A stretch of DNA of 64,000 bases from Chimonanthus salicifolius (lineage: Eukaryota; Streptophyta; Magnoliopsida; Laurales; Calycanthaceae). Positions 23,007 to 33,425 of the stretch are shown piece after piece. Each line of letters opens with the position of its first letter. Positions within the stretch are counted from its first letter, which is position 1. The notes below the pieces were generated by a model. The model had not been told where the DNA came from and ran no database searches. It was given only the letters and a program-made list of their open reading frames with translations. Location of the stretch: positions 50,543,195 through 50,607,194 of the forward strand of contig CM023538.1 in assembly GCA_013350335.1 (NCBI GenBank). The letters run 5' to 3'. The translations under genes were made by a program, and so were the position numbers.

Positions 23007-26000
23007 ATGCAACGTCCTCAAACTGGTTCTTCTGGCCTTTGTCACAAATATCGACGGTATTTTCAAATTTACAGCATTTTTATCGGCAAAATACCATTAC
23101 TGCGTTAAAAACGAGGTTTTTATCGTCACGCTGATAAATTTCTGGTAAAATCGCGTTAAAAACACGATAAACGTTAATAATGCCATAATATCCCCGTACA
23201 TTCCCTGTAAATTCCTGATAAATTTCCCGTAAATTCCCTATATCATTTTTATTTCATTAATTTTTTTTTATTTATTCTATTTTTTTATTTTTTAAATATC
23301 ATAATTTCCGCGAGATTTTCCCGTTAAATTCCCAGTAAAAATCCGAGAATTTAAAAATATCCCGTTATTACCAATTGCTATTAATATCCTGAGAATGGTA
23401 TTTGTCACAATGCTTCTAGCAAGGATGTTGATCGCATTGGTTCTGACGACACCCTTGCTGATTGCTTTGCTATTCACCATTCAGATAGTCCCACCATGGT
23501 GCTGGTCTCCCCTCCCTTATAGGGCGATTATTATGGCTCCTGGTTGTGCGCCATCACCATGACTTTACGTGCCAAGAACAAACTTGGTTTTGTTGATGGT
23601 ACCTTGACTGCACCAACTACACCTGCAGATCTTGCTCAATGGAATCGTTGCAATGATCTCGTCGGTTCATGGCTGCTCAATTCCGTTGTTTCTAACATTT
23701 GCAGCAGTACCCTGTATTCCACCACTGCTAGAGACATTTAGCTAGATCTCAAAGAACGTTTTTCTCAATCCAACGATCTGTAGATCTATCAATTGCAAGA
23801 GACTATGTACACTCTTCGACAGGAGGACTTATCTGTTTTTGCGTATTATACTAAGCTCAAGACTTTATGAAATGAACTTGATTCCCTTATTATTATCTCA
23901 CCATGGACTTGTGATCATGGGACAATGGTTACTAATCAAATTCAAAAAGATATGACTATGAAATTTTTACAAGGCCTCGATGATCGTTTCGCAATGCTCA
24001 AGAGTCAAATCCTTCTTATGGAACCACTTCCCAACGACACTAAGATCTATTCCTTAATTTGCCAAGAGGAGAAACAACATGAAATTCATTCATCCACACC
24101 TCCTCTTCCAAATGTCGTGGCCCTCACTACAAAATCCATGACCTGTGGAGGCTTTTCTCAGCGTGGTTCTTCCAATCGCTGGACCCCTCCCCATTGTAAT
24201 CATTGTGGTCGTGATGGACACACTCGTGATCGTTGTTACAAACTTATTGGTTATCCTCCTAGGAAACCTGCCTCTCCAACAAGCTCTGGTGATCATGCCT
24301 TGGTGTCTCAGCCCAGTCACTCTAGCACCCAGTCTACAGTTACTCCACCAGCTCTTAATCAAGACCAGTACAACAAGTTATTGGCCATGCTCTCTTCAGG
24401 TAGCACCAATTCAAGTGCCCATCTTGCAGGTATTGCTCTCACTGTTCCTTCCCACTCTGTTTAGATTATCGACACAGGTGCCACCAATCACATGTGTTCT
24501 ACAATATCTTTTTTTTCATCATACACAGCTTGTTCTCAATCATCTTTTGTCCAACTCCCCGATGGCTCCAATGCGATCGTCACACACATTGGCACCGTTC
24601 ATCTCTCCCCTTTCATTACACTTGAGCATGTTTTATTTATTCCCTCTTTCAAATTAAATCTTCTATCTGTCAGTCATCTTGCTACTTCCACTTCTTGGTT
24701 AGTGAGTTTTTCTTCTACTCGTTGCCTTTTTCAGGACCCATCAACGAGGAAAATGATTGGACAAGATAACTCTCATGAGGGGCTCTATTATTTCCATGCT
24801 GCTTCTGCACTGGCCATCATTCATCTCCCTTCTATTGATCTTTGGCATTTCCGCCTTGGGCATTTGAATTATCATAGTTTGCATAATTTAGCAAAGGATG
24901 TTTCTTTTATTACATGTTTGAAAAATAAATATGGTGATGTTTGTCCTCAAGGTAAACATAAACGTTTGCCATTCCCTTCTAGTTCCATTACTACTAGTAG
25001 AACTTTTCCTTTAATACATTGTGATTTATGGGGAGCTTTTTCTCAACCTTCTTTAAATGGATCCCGTTATTTTTTAACTATTGTGGACGACTTATGGATT
25101 TATCTCATGCATGTAAAATTTGAAATACAGTCCATTTTAGCATCATTCTTTGCCATGGTTAAGACTCAATTTCATTCTCATATTCACTTTATTTATTCGG
25201 GCACTGGTGGTGAACTTTTCCTCTCATACAACAAGTCCGTACGGATAATAAAACTGAGTTTCTTTCCACTGCATGCATTCTTTTTTCTCCACTCATGGGG
25301 TATTCATCAGCGCAGTTACGTTGCCACTCCACAACAAAATGACATTGTTGAGCGCAAGCATCACCATCTTCTTGAAGTCGCTCGTGCCCTTCATTTCCAA
25401 GCCAATCTTCCCTTACAATTTTGGGGTAAATGTGTCCTCACTGCGACTTATCTTATAAACAAAATGCCCACCCATCTCTTATCAGACAAATCACCACATG
25501 AAGTTATGTTTAAATCCAAACCCGATTATTCCCGCTTACGCATTTTTGGAAGTCTCTATTTTGATCACAATCATAACATTAAACATAAGTTTGACCAACA
25601 AGCAAAACCAAGCATTTTCGTTGGCTATCTTTATGCTAAAAAAGGTTACCATGTCTTTGACCTCGCTTCCAAAACCATATACACTTCTCGGGGTGTATCC
25701 TTTTATGAGGGTATCTTCCATTATCGTGATTTGCCTCCCTCTCCCACACCACCACTCCATGTTACTCCACTTCTCATCCCTGATGATTCCATTTTTTATT
25801 TTCCTTCCGCCTTACTTGCTGAACCTTCTATTCCACGTGTCAGCCCTTCCCTCACCTCAACTAATCCTCCTGATACGGAGTCCTCTAATGATGCTCTGCT
25901 TGATGTCACACCACCTGCTGCCCTCCCCTCTCTCATTCACCGCCCGCCTCCTCATCTTGTAGATTATCACTACTCCACTGCAGCTCATGAGCGTCCACTC

Positions 26001-26690
26001 TCTCTGTCCGCTTCCAAATTGATAGGTACACCTTATCCTCTCCATCATTATCTTTCTAACTCTAATCTCTCTGTTGCACATCAAGTTTTTCTTTCTACTA
26101 TTTGTTCCACAGATGAGCCTCGTACATTCTCCCAAGTTGTTCAGTCTCCACACTGGAATGAGGCCATCGCCAGAGAAATTGCAGCCTTAGAGAAAAATAA
26201 CACTTGGAGCCTTACTTCTCTACCAATTGGAAAGACACCCATTTGCTGTAAATGGGTCTACAAAATCAAGTATCGGTCGGATGGTACTATTGAAAGATAT
26301 AAAGCCCACTTGGTTGCCAAATGCTTCACTCAAATTGAAGGACTCGATTATCATGACACCTTTGCTCTTGTTGCTAAACTGGTTACCGTTCGTGCTCTTC
26401 TATCTATTGCTTATGTTAAACAATGGCCCCTCCTTTAGCTGGACGTCAACAATGCTTTCTTGCAAGGTGACCTTGATGAAGAAGTATATATGACTCTTCC
26501 ACCTGATTTTTCACGACAGGGGGAGCATCGTGTTTGTTGACTGAACAAATCCATTTACAGTTTGAAACAAGCTTCTCGACAGTGGTCTGCGAAGGTCTCC
26601 TCCACTCTTCTATAGACAGGTTTTCCATAGTCGAAGTCTGATTCTCAATCGTATCTTACCTTTCATTTTATTTCAGTAAGTCCCTCTGCC
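23007..26690 (+). pseudogene. copia-2 gag-pol, one frame broken by stops
   Basis: The frame starts at ATG 23007 (MQRPQTGSSGLCH), is split by an insertion (23048-23401) and resumes in phase after it. Gag reads KNKLGFVDGTL, then MKFLQGLDDRFAMLKSQILL, and the zinc knuckle CNHCGRDGHTRDRC (about 24196). Protease is IIDTGATNHMC (about 24465). LWHFRLGHLNYHSLHNL precedes the integrase core, and reverse transcriptase begins at about 26150 and reaches [17 protein letters not shown]. In-frame stops lie at 23520, 23739, 23781, 23868, 24462, 26436, 26538, 26613 and 26628. All but 23520 are explicable by one C-to-T or G-to-A transition at Trp, Gln or Arg. A short out-of-frame stretch (about 25237-25310) is restored afterwards. 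The integrase motif reads QNDIVERKH where QNGIVERKH is usual. Confidence 0.88.
23039..23410. mobile_element. 354-bp MULE-like non-autonomous insertion in copia-2 gag
   Basis: The element 23048-23401 runs from ATATCGACGG to GAATGGTAT and is flanked by TTGTCACAA on both sides (23039-23047 and 23402-23410). Removing it with one copy of the repeat rejoins the gag frame. A 9-bp duplication is the usual size for Mutator-like elements. GTTAAAAACG, ATCGGCAAAATA and CCCGTTAAATTCCC words recur inside. No protein is encoded. Confidence 0.8.
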
Positions 26691-26736
26691 ATTCTATCCT
26701 TCAATACCATACCAATGAAGAATGAAGATAAAGAAG

Positions 26737-27209
26737 ATGGAAACAGCGGCATCGATGGACGCCCCACCATCTTTCATTTCCTCTCTGATTCCTATTGCCG
26801 TTTTCAACAGGTTGTTATAATCTCATTCTTTAATGTCATTTCCTCAAATTAATATTATAACTTTATGAAATTGATCTTAACTGGATTGAATCGATTGATT
26901 TTGATTTGCAGAGGAAGATGTTATGCGTTTTATCTAAGGGTGAGTATACGAGGGGTGAAGAAAGAGGATGTCAAAGTTTCTGTGGAGCAAAACAAGTTAA
27001 TTATTGAGGGAGAGGGAAGGAAGACCATTAGTTGGATCGATCTGCCGGAAAATCTATACAAGATGGATGGGATTCAAGCACAGATAAACAATGAGGCTTT
27101 GAAAGTTAGAGTGCCCAAGATTTTGAGAGATATTGAGGAGAGGGGGATGTCTTTAAGTCAAGGTCAAGTGATATGGAGATTAGTAGGGCCTTTTCTTCCT
27201 TGTTTCTAA
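26737..27209 (+). pseudogene. Small heat-shock protein (HSP20/alpha-crystallin) gene relic
   Basis: Exon 1 (26737-26810) would read METAASMDAPPSFISSLIPI and end at CAG|GTTGTT. A 101-bp intron ends TTTGCAG, and exon 2 (26912-27209) enters the alpha-crystallin domain: YAFYLRV, VKKEDVKVSVEQNKLIIEGE, IDLPENLYK, IQAQINNEALKVRVPKI. HSP20s are ATP-independent chaperones that hold unfolding proteins as oligomers. Two one-base lesions are suspected: just before YAFYLRV, and near 27145, after which the usual C-terminal tail is read out of frame. The strand joining the two halves of the domain is short, and the long N-terminal arm is absent. It abuts the truncated end of copia-2, so I call it a pseudogene fragment. 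Confidence 0.65.
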
Positions 27210-28178
27210 TTTCTTTTCTTATTTATTTCTAATTTCTAAATCATTTAGAGGACATTGTGGTGATGGTCTTGTGAACAGAGTAACTTCTACTATTTCAGTT
27301 TTTTGAATATATTGTTATGTTTCTTCATACCAGTGTTTTTTTGTCGCAGTGGTCTCTGCAATCTCCCTTTGTCTTTCTCCGTCTGCCATTATATTTTCTT
27401 AGATTTATGGTGAATGAAATCATGAATCCACCAATTAAATAATAGGATTAGAAGTTGAGTACACGTGGTGGATAGCTGGTGCAGGTCCTTAATATGTTTT
27501 GCTCGAATTGAAGATCTTTATATTTAATCCATATGCTTCTATATCTCTATTCTCTCTACAATAATGAGTTGAAAAATGAGAAAACCATTGATTTGGTTTA
27601 AAGGACATTTGGCTTAAGATCTGAAAACCTTTCATTTGTCCTCAATTCCTCATATGTAGTGAGCATGATACTTGACGGCTAAGTGACGAAAGGTTAATTA
27701 ACTTTTACATTGGGATCCCTTAAGAAATAAGATCAAATGGACTTATCTCACAGGATTGCTCCTAAATACTTCACATTTTGATATTACTCTGAATCTCATA
27801 ATGAATCTTCACATGGCTTTGTGAGGTTTACAACTCGTGTTTAAATTTTAGAGTATTGTGCCTTCTTAAAAGATTTTGAACTGTTTGAATTCACGATTGC
27901 ATTGCTGCTCAAAATCTATTGAACATTATGCACTCATAAGACATTGTCGATTATAGTCTACTGATTATAAATACTTCTTAGTTAATACTATGAATGGCCA
28001 ACAAATCTTTTTTATTATAATTAAATGATTTCATAAGAAGTGTGGCAATTGCCTCTTCTAAACATTTCTCATGACTCATTGACTTTGGCCTTTATTCTCA
28101 TGATTGGAAATAGAATCGAACTGAGTTGGAAGTCTCCTACCTGTTCAGGTTCTTTGGTCCTTAGGAATTAATTCTATG
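27210..28178. other. Intergenic, no gene recognised
   Basis: AT-rich with no conserved coding motif. The first about 200 bp may be the 3' flank of the HSP20 relic. Confidence 0.5.
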
Positions 28179-28566
28179 ATTTTCATTAGGGCTGAAATCG
28201 GGCCGGGCTAGGTTTTTTAAAATCCAACTCGACCCGAATTACTAATATATGGAATCCAACCTGACCCAACCCGAACTTTTGACCAGGCCGACTTGACCCG
28301 ACGCAACCCGAATTATAACCCGACTCAACCTAAAACCCGATCCGACCCGCATTTTGAACCTACTTTAACCTACCTTTTACCAGGTAGGGTCGGGTTAACT
28401 TAAAAATCTCTCAGCCCACCCCGACCCGAATTCAATGTGGGTTTCTGATTTCTCAACCCAACCCGACCCGATGACTCGACTTTCATGACTTGACCCGCGT
28501 GATTTTCGGGTCGGGTCATGCGGGTTCGGGCAAAAATCCGACCCGAGTTTCACCCCTAATTTTCAT
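28179..28566. mobile_element. Short hAT-like element with ACCCGA-word array and 8-bp TSD
   Basis: The element 28187-28558 (372 bp) begins TAGGGCTGAAATCGGG and ends CCCGAGTTTCACCCCTA, an imperfect hAT-type inverted repeat (TAGGGNTGAAA). The flanking 8-bp repeat ATTTTCAT (28179-28186 and 28559-28566) is perfect. The interior is packed with CGACCCGAA and AACCCGACC words, mostly direct, with GGGTCGGGT in the opposite sense near the middle and right end. It has no coding capacity. Confidence 0.85.
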
Positions 28567-29985
28567 TAAAAGACAGGTATGGCTCTGCTTTTCATAGAAC
28601 ATTGTAGAAATTATCTTTTGAGCATTCTTCATCAAATCATCACAGGGTCATGTTAATCTCATCTGTGTTTGCTAAGGATAACTTTGAAAGACTACATACA
28701 CACCTTTAGATTATTTCCTTCAAATCTGTGCTACTCCTAGTGCTAAAATATGATAATTAAAAGGGAGAAGAGAGTTAATAAGGCCATCTTAAGCCTTAGT
28801 TTTCAATGGCTGATAAGACTCGAAAAAGAACATTGATCTATCACAATTGAATCATACTTCTTGAGCTCTACTTCATGCACATGATTCTTTTCAAAAATTA
28901 AAATACTCTTTTGATACACAAATAAAGACATTTATTAGGGCTAACGGATGTTTTCTTTTTAATTGGATTTCATGTTTCTTATAGTATCTGCCTATGTTGA
29001 TTTCCTTTTTATTCTGTTTTATGGATCATAAAAACCCATGTAACTTGCTCCAATATAAATCACATGTTCCACACCTGTCATTGAAGATACTTGTTCCTGA
29101 TTTCAAATGCAAAACCATCATCCTAAGACAAGTATGGCTCTGTTTTCATCTTAAATATGGTGGAAATGATATTTTGTGCATTTCCTTTCTAAATTATTTA
29201 GAGTCAAGGATATCATACTGCTTTTGCAGAAAATGAATATGGGAAACAACGTATGAAATTTTCTTATCCATCTATCTGTTTCCCTCAATCCAAGGACAAG
29301 TTACTTGATCCTGTTTTCACCAATAGTTATTCTAAATGCCTTAAATTAAATCTTTTAAGGTTATAGGCCTTTTTGAATCCTTTTGAATTTCATTATGTGA
29401 CATCTTAAATAATCTAATGCTTACTAATAGTTTTCCATCATCTGAAACTCATATGTTTGTATCATTGCACAACACTCACTAGTCATCTTTGGGCAAAATG
29501 ACCTACCTGAATGTAATGCTTAAAGATTGCTTTCATTATTGAACCCATACACACCACTAATTTTCTAACTATCTTACTAGGAGATGAATTAAGAACTCAG
29601 GAAATCATTGATGTAATTTAAAGGATTGGTAACAGAAAATATCTGGTTGTGATAAGTGATTTGGTCTATCATCTTTGTTTTGAGTTTGCTTAATCACACG
29701 TTTATCTTGAAAAGCTTAGAAAGACGATTAATTAAATCTCTTATTTGAATAGTCATGGGAAAGAACTAAATCAAAGTGGCTTGATGACTGACTTGACTTT
29801 TCTCGTATTGAATGCTTATATAATATTGATTTAAGTAAAAGTAGACTAGATAAATATTGATTTGTATGCAGTACTCTTACTAGTAATTGGCCTGAATTGA
29901 ATGGTTCTTGTTTCAAAAAAAACTTGCCAACCTTGGGAAAAATGGGTTACATAAAGTTGAATGGGCTACTTGAATAATGTTCTCA
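28567..29985. other. Intergenic, no gene recognised
   Basis: AT-rich with scattered short open frames lacking conserved motifs. Confidence 0.5.
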
Positions 29986-29994
29986 CTACTTCAC

Positions 29995-30610
29995 CCATTC
30001 ACACCATTGCACATAGTCCTCTCTAAGGTGTGGATACCACCTGTAGTCATCTATGGCCATTTTACATGTTTTGTGATTGTCATACCGATGAGCTTCAATC
30101 CGGTGGAGAATGATCTTTTCTCTTGATTATCTTGGGTATTCAAACTTCCAGCAAGTACTTCTTTCCGAGTCATGGAATTGACAAACATAGGGGCTTGGCC
30201 AAGCTGAGGCACTAACATTTGTCAATCTGGTCGACCAGTCTTTGACCATGATAGGTCGATCCTGTCTCCACCGAGGGGTCGGTGAGAACGACTAGTCGAG
30301 CTGACACTGAACTTAATTCATATTTCCAAGTTCACTTCCAATTCACTGTCAAGATTTCTTTCTAGGCTTGTTATGTCTATTACTAACATATGCAACTAAG
30401 CCTAGGGATGGTCCTTGGTGTGGGTTCCACCTAAAGTCATCTATGGCCAAACACTTGTTCTGTGATTGCCATAACGATGAGCTTCAATCCAGTGGAGCAT
30501 GATCTTCACTCTTGATCACCTTGAACCATCAAGCTTCTAGCAAGTGCTTCTTCCCGAGTCATGGAATTGACAAATATAGGGACTCGGCCAAGTTGAGGCA
30601 CTAACAGGCT
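29995..30610 (-). repeat. Two direct copies of a repeat also found at 35.1 kb
   Basis: 29995-30215 and 30413-30605 share GTCATCTATGGCCA, GATGAGCTTCAATCC, GAGTCATGGAATTGACAAA and GGCACTAACA in the same order. The reverse complement matches 35095-35350 on the plus strand. Between the two copies (30230-30300) lie GGTCGACC, GGTCGATCC and CTAGTCGAG words. This is probably part of a retrotransposon LTR or untranslated region, but no domain is recognisable. Confidence 0.65.
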
Positions 30611-31837
30611 AAGGTATGTGGGTCTTGAAAACCCAAAATGCTTCTGAAGGGGCCCAAGCCAAGATTGATGAGAGTGAGTCTCAACGGGCCATATTCTCGG
30701 GCCTCGCTTCCCTCCATCGATCCGACAATAGAATTGAAGGGCCAACTCGTTGGCCTGGTCCAGTTGAGTTGGACCATCATCACCCAAGCTCGAGTCAAAC
30801 TTGATGCTTACATCAGGGCTTTACAACTAATAATCCTGGCCCAATAAGGACATATTGAGCCAAACCTAACAGCTATAGAGTCCCTTGAATCAAGTGTATT
30901 TTTATCGTTGCAACATAATCGTCCATGCCCAACGCATCCACATCCTCGATGATGGGAAGGATCGATTCTTTTTCTTGCATAGAGTAACTTGAAGTATCAC
31001 CTCTATATCTCTCTCTTTCAATGCCAAATTGAGATTTACAAGCGATTGTATCATCAAGCCTCTTTATAATGTAATATTTCATCATAATATCAGAGTTTAT
31101 TGATTGAGAATAAATCATACAATCAATCAATCACTAATCTTAATGTTGGACAAACCCGCACAACATAACCACAGGATCTGAATCGATTAATACTTAAAAC
31201 ACGGATTAATCTTAATGCAGATGTCATAAATCTCATAATTATAAGATATACTCGGATTCATTGACTCTTTGTTGAAACAGCTGAATCATGTCTTAAAAGA
31301 GTTGAAGAATCCCAAGTCTGGTCATCAAAGGTACAATCATAGGGGTGTGTATGCAACACCAAATGCCACAATCTTTGTACCTAGGAGATAGTCTACCATT
31401 CATGTTTTGTTTTCGTTTAAGATTCACTTTCATATCTTAGACCACTACAAATGGACTCACAAGAGACCATGTGAGTTCACATAACAGAAAAGTGTAGTGA
31501 CATGATGAAAGAAAAATTAGCTAACTACAAGTCTAGAATGTACTCTTCCTGGCTATAGTACATATTCTACTTGGAAAACCATATATTCCATTCAAAGTAT
31601 TTTGAACTTTATGTGTTTTGGAATGTAAATTTTGATCTTGTGCATGTTTTAATGATTTAATGAATTATTTTTGGCATATTTGTGTTTTATCATATTGGAA
31701 TAGATCTGTATATGCCATGCTTAAAACAGGATTCATCAAGTTACACAAATCAGGGATGATTTCTCTGCTATCTAAACCTCTCGGTATAGTCGACATGCCC
31801 GTGAATAGACTAGTCAGTGTGACAGACATGTCAGTAC
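30611..31837. other. No gene recognised
   Basis: A minus-strand open frame at 30873-31130 (85 codons, IEDVDALGMDDY) could not be linked to any family. The rest is AT-rich. Confidence 0.45.
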
Positions 31838-33425
31838 TGTGCTATAACACCCCGGATTTTTCTTAGCTCATAAAATTATTGGATTGACCCACTTGAATGC
31901 AATTTAATTGAATTTGAGGTTAAAAAGTTTAAATGGACATTAGATGGGCAAGAAAATGGGTTAATTACCCAATTAAGACCCAATGGGCCATGGGTGAGTT
32001 TGATTTTAAAGTAATTGGATAAGTTTATTTAAATTAGTTGAATCAGATAAATTAGTGCATTTAATGCATTATAGTCCACCTCATCAAGTGAGGTGGCATA
32101 TGAGTGATGTGGCATACATGTCATCAAATGGAAGCCAACAAAGCAAGGATGACACATCATCAAGTGACATGGCCAAAGTGGGACCCAAGTGCCACGTGGT
32201 GACCAAGTCACCACATGTATGGCCGACCATGACATGGGTTGACTTGGTCAACCACTTGTGAGTTCAAGTCTTGAATTATGGTTTTGCTTGAGTTGAGAAG
32301 ATGAAGGGATGAGATGGATGTCTTGTCTAAGTACATTGTACTTAGACACTTGGGAACCCAAAGGTCTTCATCTCAAGAGCCATGAAGCCACCCTTGGGAA
32401 ACCAAGGGTCTCCTTAGTTAGACCAAGGCATTATGAGAGGGGGTGAAAATACTAAGTGTGAATACAAAAGACACAAACCAAGGGACACTCCAAACCCCTT
32501 GGCCGACTCCTCCACTCTTGAGCAAGAGTTTTCTCTCCTCTCCTCTCCTCCCTCTCTCTCCCACCTCTACCTCCATACATTGGAGACTTTGAAGAACAAA
32601 GAAAGGAGAAAAAGAATTAAGGAAGAAGAGAAAGATCAAAAGAAAAGAAGGAGATTAAAGGAAGGTATGTGTAAGGCTTAGTAATATGGGAATAAACCTA
32701 AGGGAACCATAGGTTAGGCCATGGTGTGGCCGAACCCATGGGTTCCATGATTGGTTGGAATGAATGGCCAAAAATTTTATAAGGCATGGAGTTGGAAATC
32801 CATCCAAAGGATGGCTATGGGTTGAAACAAAACAACCATAACATTAATTCAAACCCTTTCTATGATGATACTATGATTGGATGGATTATGAAAGACCCTA
32901 ACCTTGGCTAGTGGATAGGATAAGTTTATTAAGTTAAGTATTAAAAATGGAATTCATGTTTAAATATGATTAAGAATGGATTTCAAGAAGAATGGCCTTA
33001 CAATGCATGCAAACACAAAGAACTGACAAAAAGTCAGATGACTGAAAGTGTATTCGCTGAGCACACAAAGGATATATTGGTGTTTCAACTGACTGAATCT
33101 TATGATTCAGTCGACTAAAAGGGTGCTGGCCGAGCACACAAAGGATCTGTTGGTGTTTTAACCGACTGAATCTTATGATTCAGTCGACTGAAAGTATACT
33201 GGCTAAGCACAGATGGGATTTGTTTGTATTTCAGCCGACTGAATCTTATGATTCAGCCGACTGAAAGTATACTTGCCAAACAGGTAAGTGATCTAGTGTG
33301 TTTCAGCCGACTGAATCTTATGATTCAGTCGACTGAAAGTTTACTGGCCAAACAAGTATGCTATCTAGTTGTATTTCAGCCGACTGAATCTATGATTCAG
33401 TCGACTGAAAGTGTACTGGCCAAAC
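31838..33425 (+). repeat. 5' part of a long (probably gypsy-type) LTR
   Basis: Starts TGTGCTATAACACCCCGG, like the other long LTRs here (37231, TGTGACACCCCG; 63159, TGTAATACCCTG). It continues with a GGCCATGG and GGCCGAACCC hairpin at about 32712-32745, which is also found in the 46215 LTR. A CT-rich leader-like segment precedes a GAAGG stretch at about 32640. It ends in the hairpin array, where the copia-3 sequence begins. No right end is present. Confidence 0.6.
33087..33407. repeat. Tandem array of five hairpins, unit about 72 bp
   Basis: Five units each contain GACTGAATC, a short loop and GATTCAGTC, mostly inside the longer arms CAGCCGACTG and CAGTCGACTG. Hairpins start near 33087, 33160, 33231, 33303 and 33376 (spacing 71-73). 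Linkers carry CTGGCCAAACA and related words. Confidence 0.9.

Larger units (their letters stand above)
22031..26700 (+). mobile_element. 3'-truncated Ty1/copia retrotransposon (copia-2)
   Basis: A 5' LTR ending ATTTGACA at 22211 is followed by a PBS, a leader, gag and pol up to the middle of reverse transcriptase. The coding sequence stops matching at about 26690. There is no RNase H or 3' LTR, and the next sequence is the HSP20 relic. A 354-bp element is inserted in the start of gag. Confidence 0.88.

Noticed and set aside
23039..23410. 10-bp duplication TTTGTCACAA
   Set aside because: Ten bases match, but taking nine gives terminal ATAYC inverted bases and fits a known duplication size; the extra T is probably chance.
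30873..31130. 85-codon minus-strand frame as a possible gene
   Set aside because: No family recognised, no signal or splice context, and the surrounding sequence is repeat.
33087..33407. CRISPR array (regular repeats of about 72 bp)
   Set aside because: Plant genomic context, the linkers are themselves repeats rather than unique spacers, and there are no cas genes.
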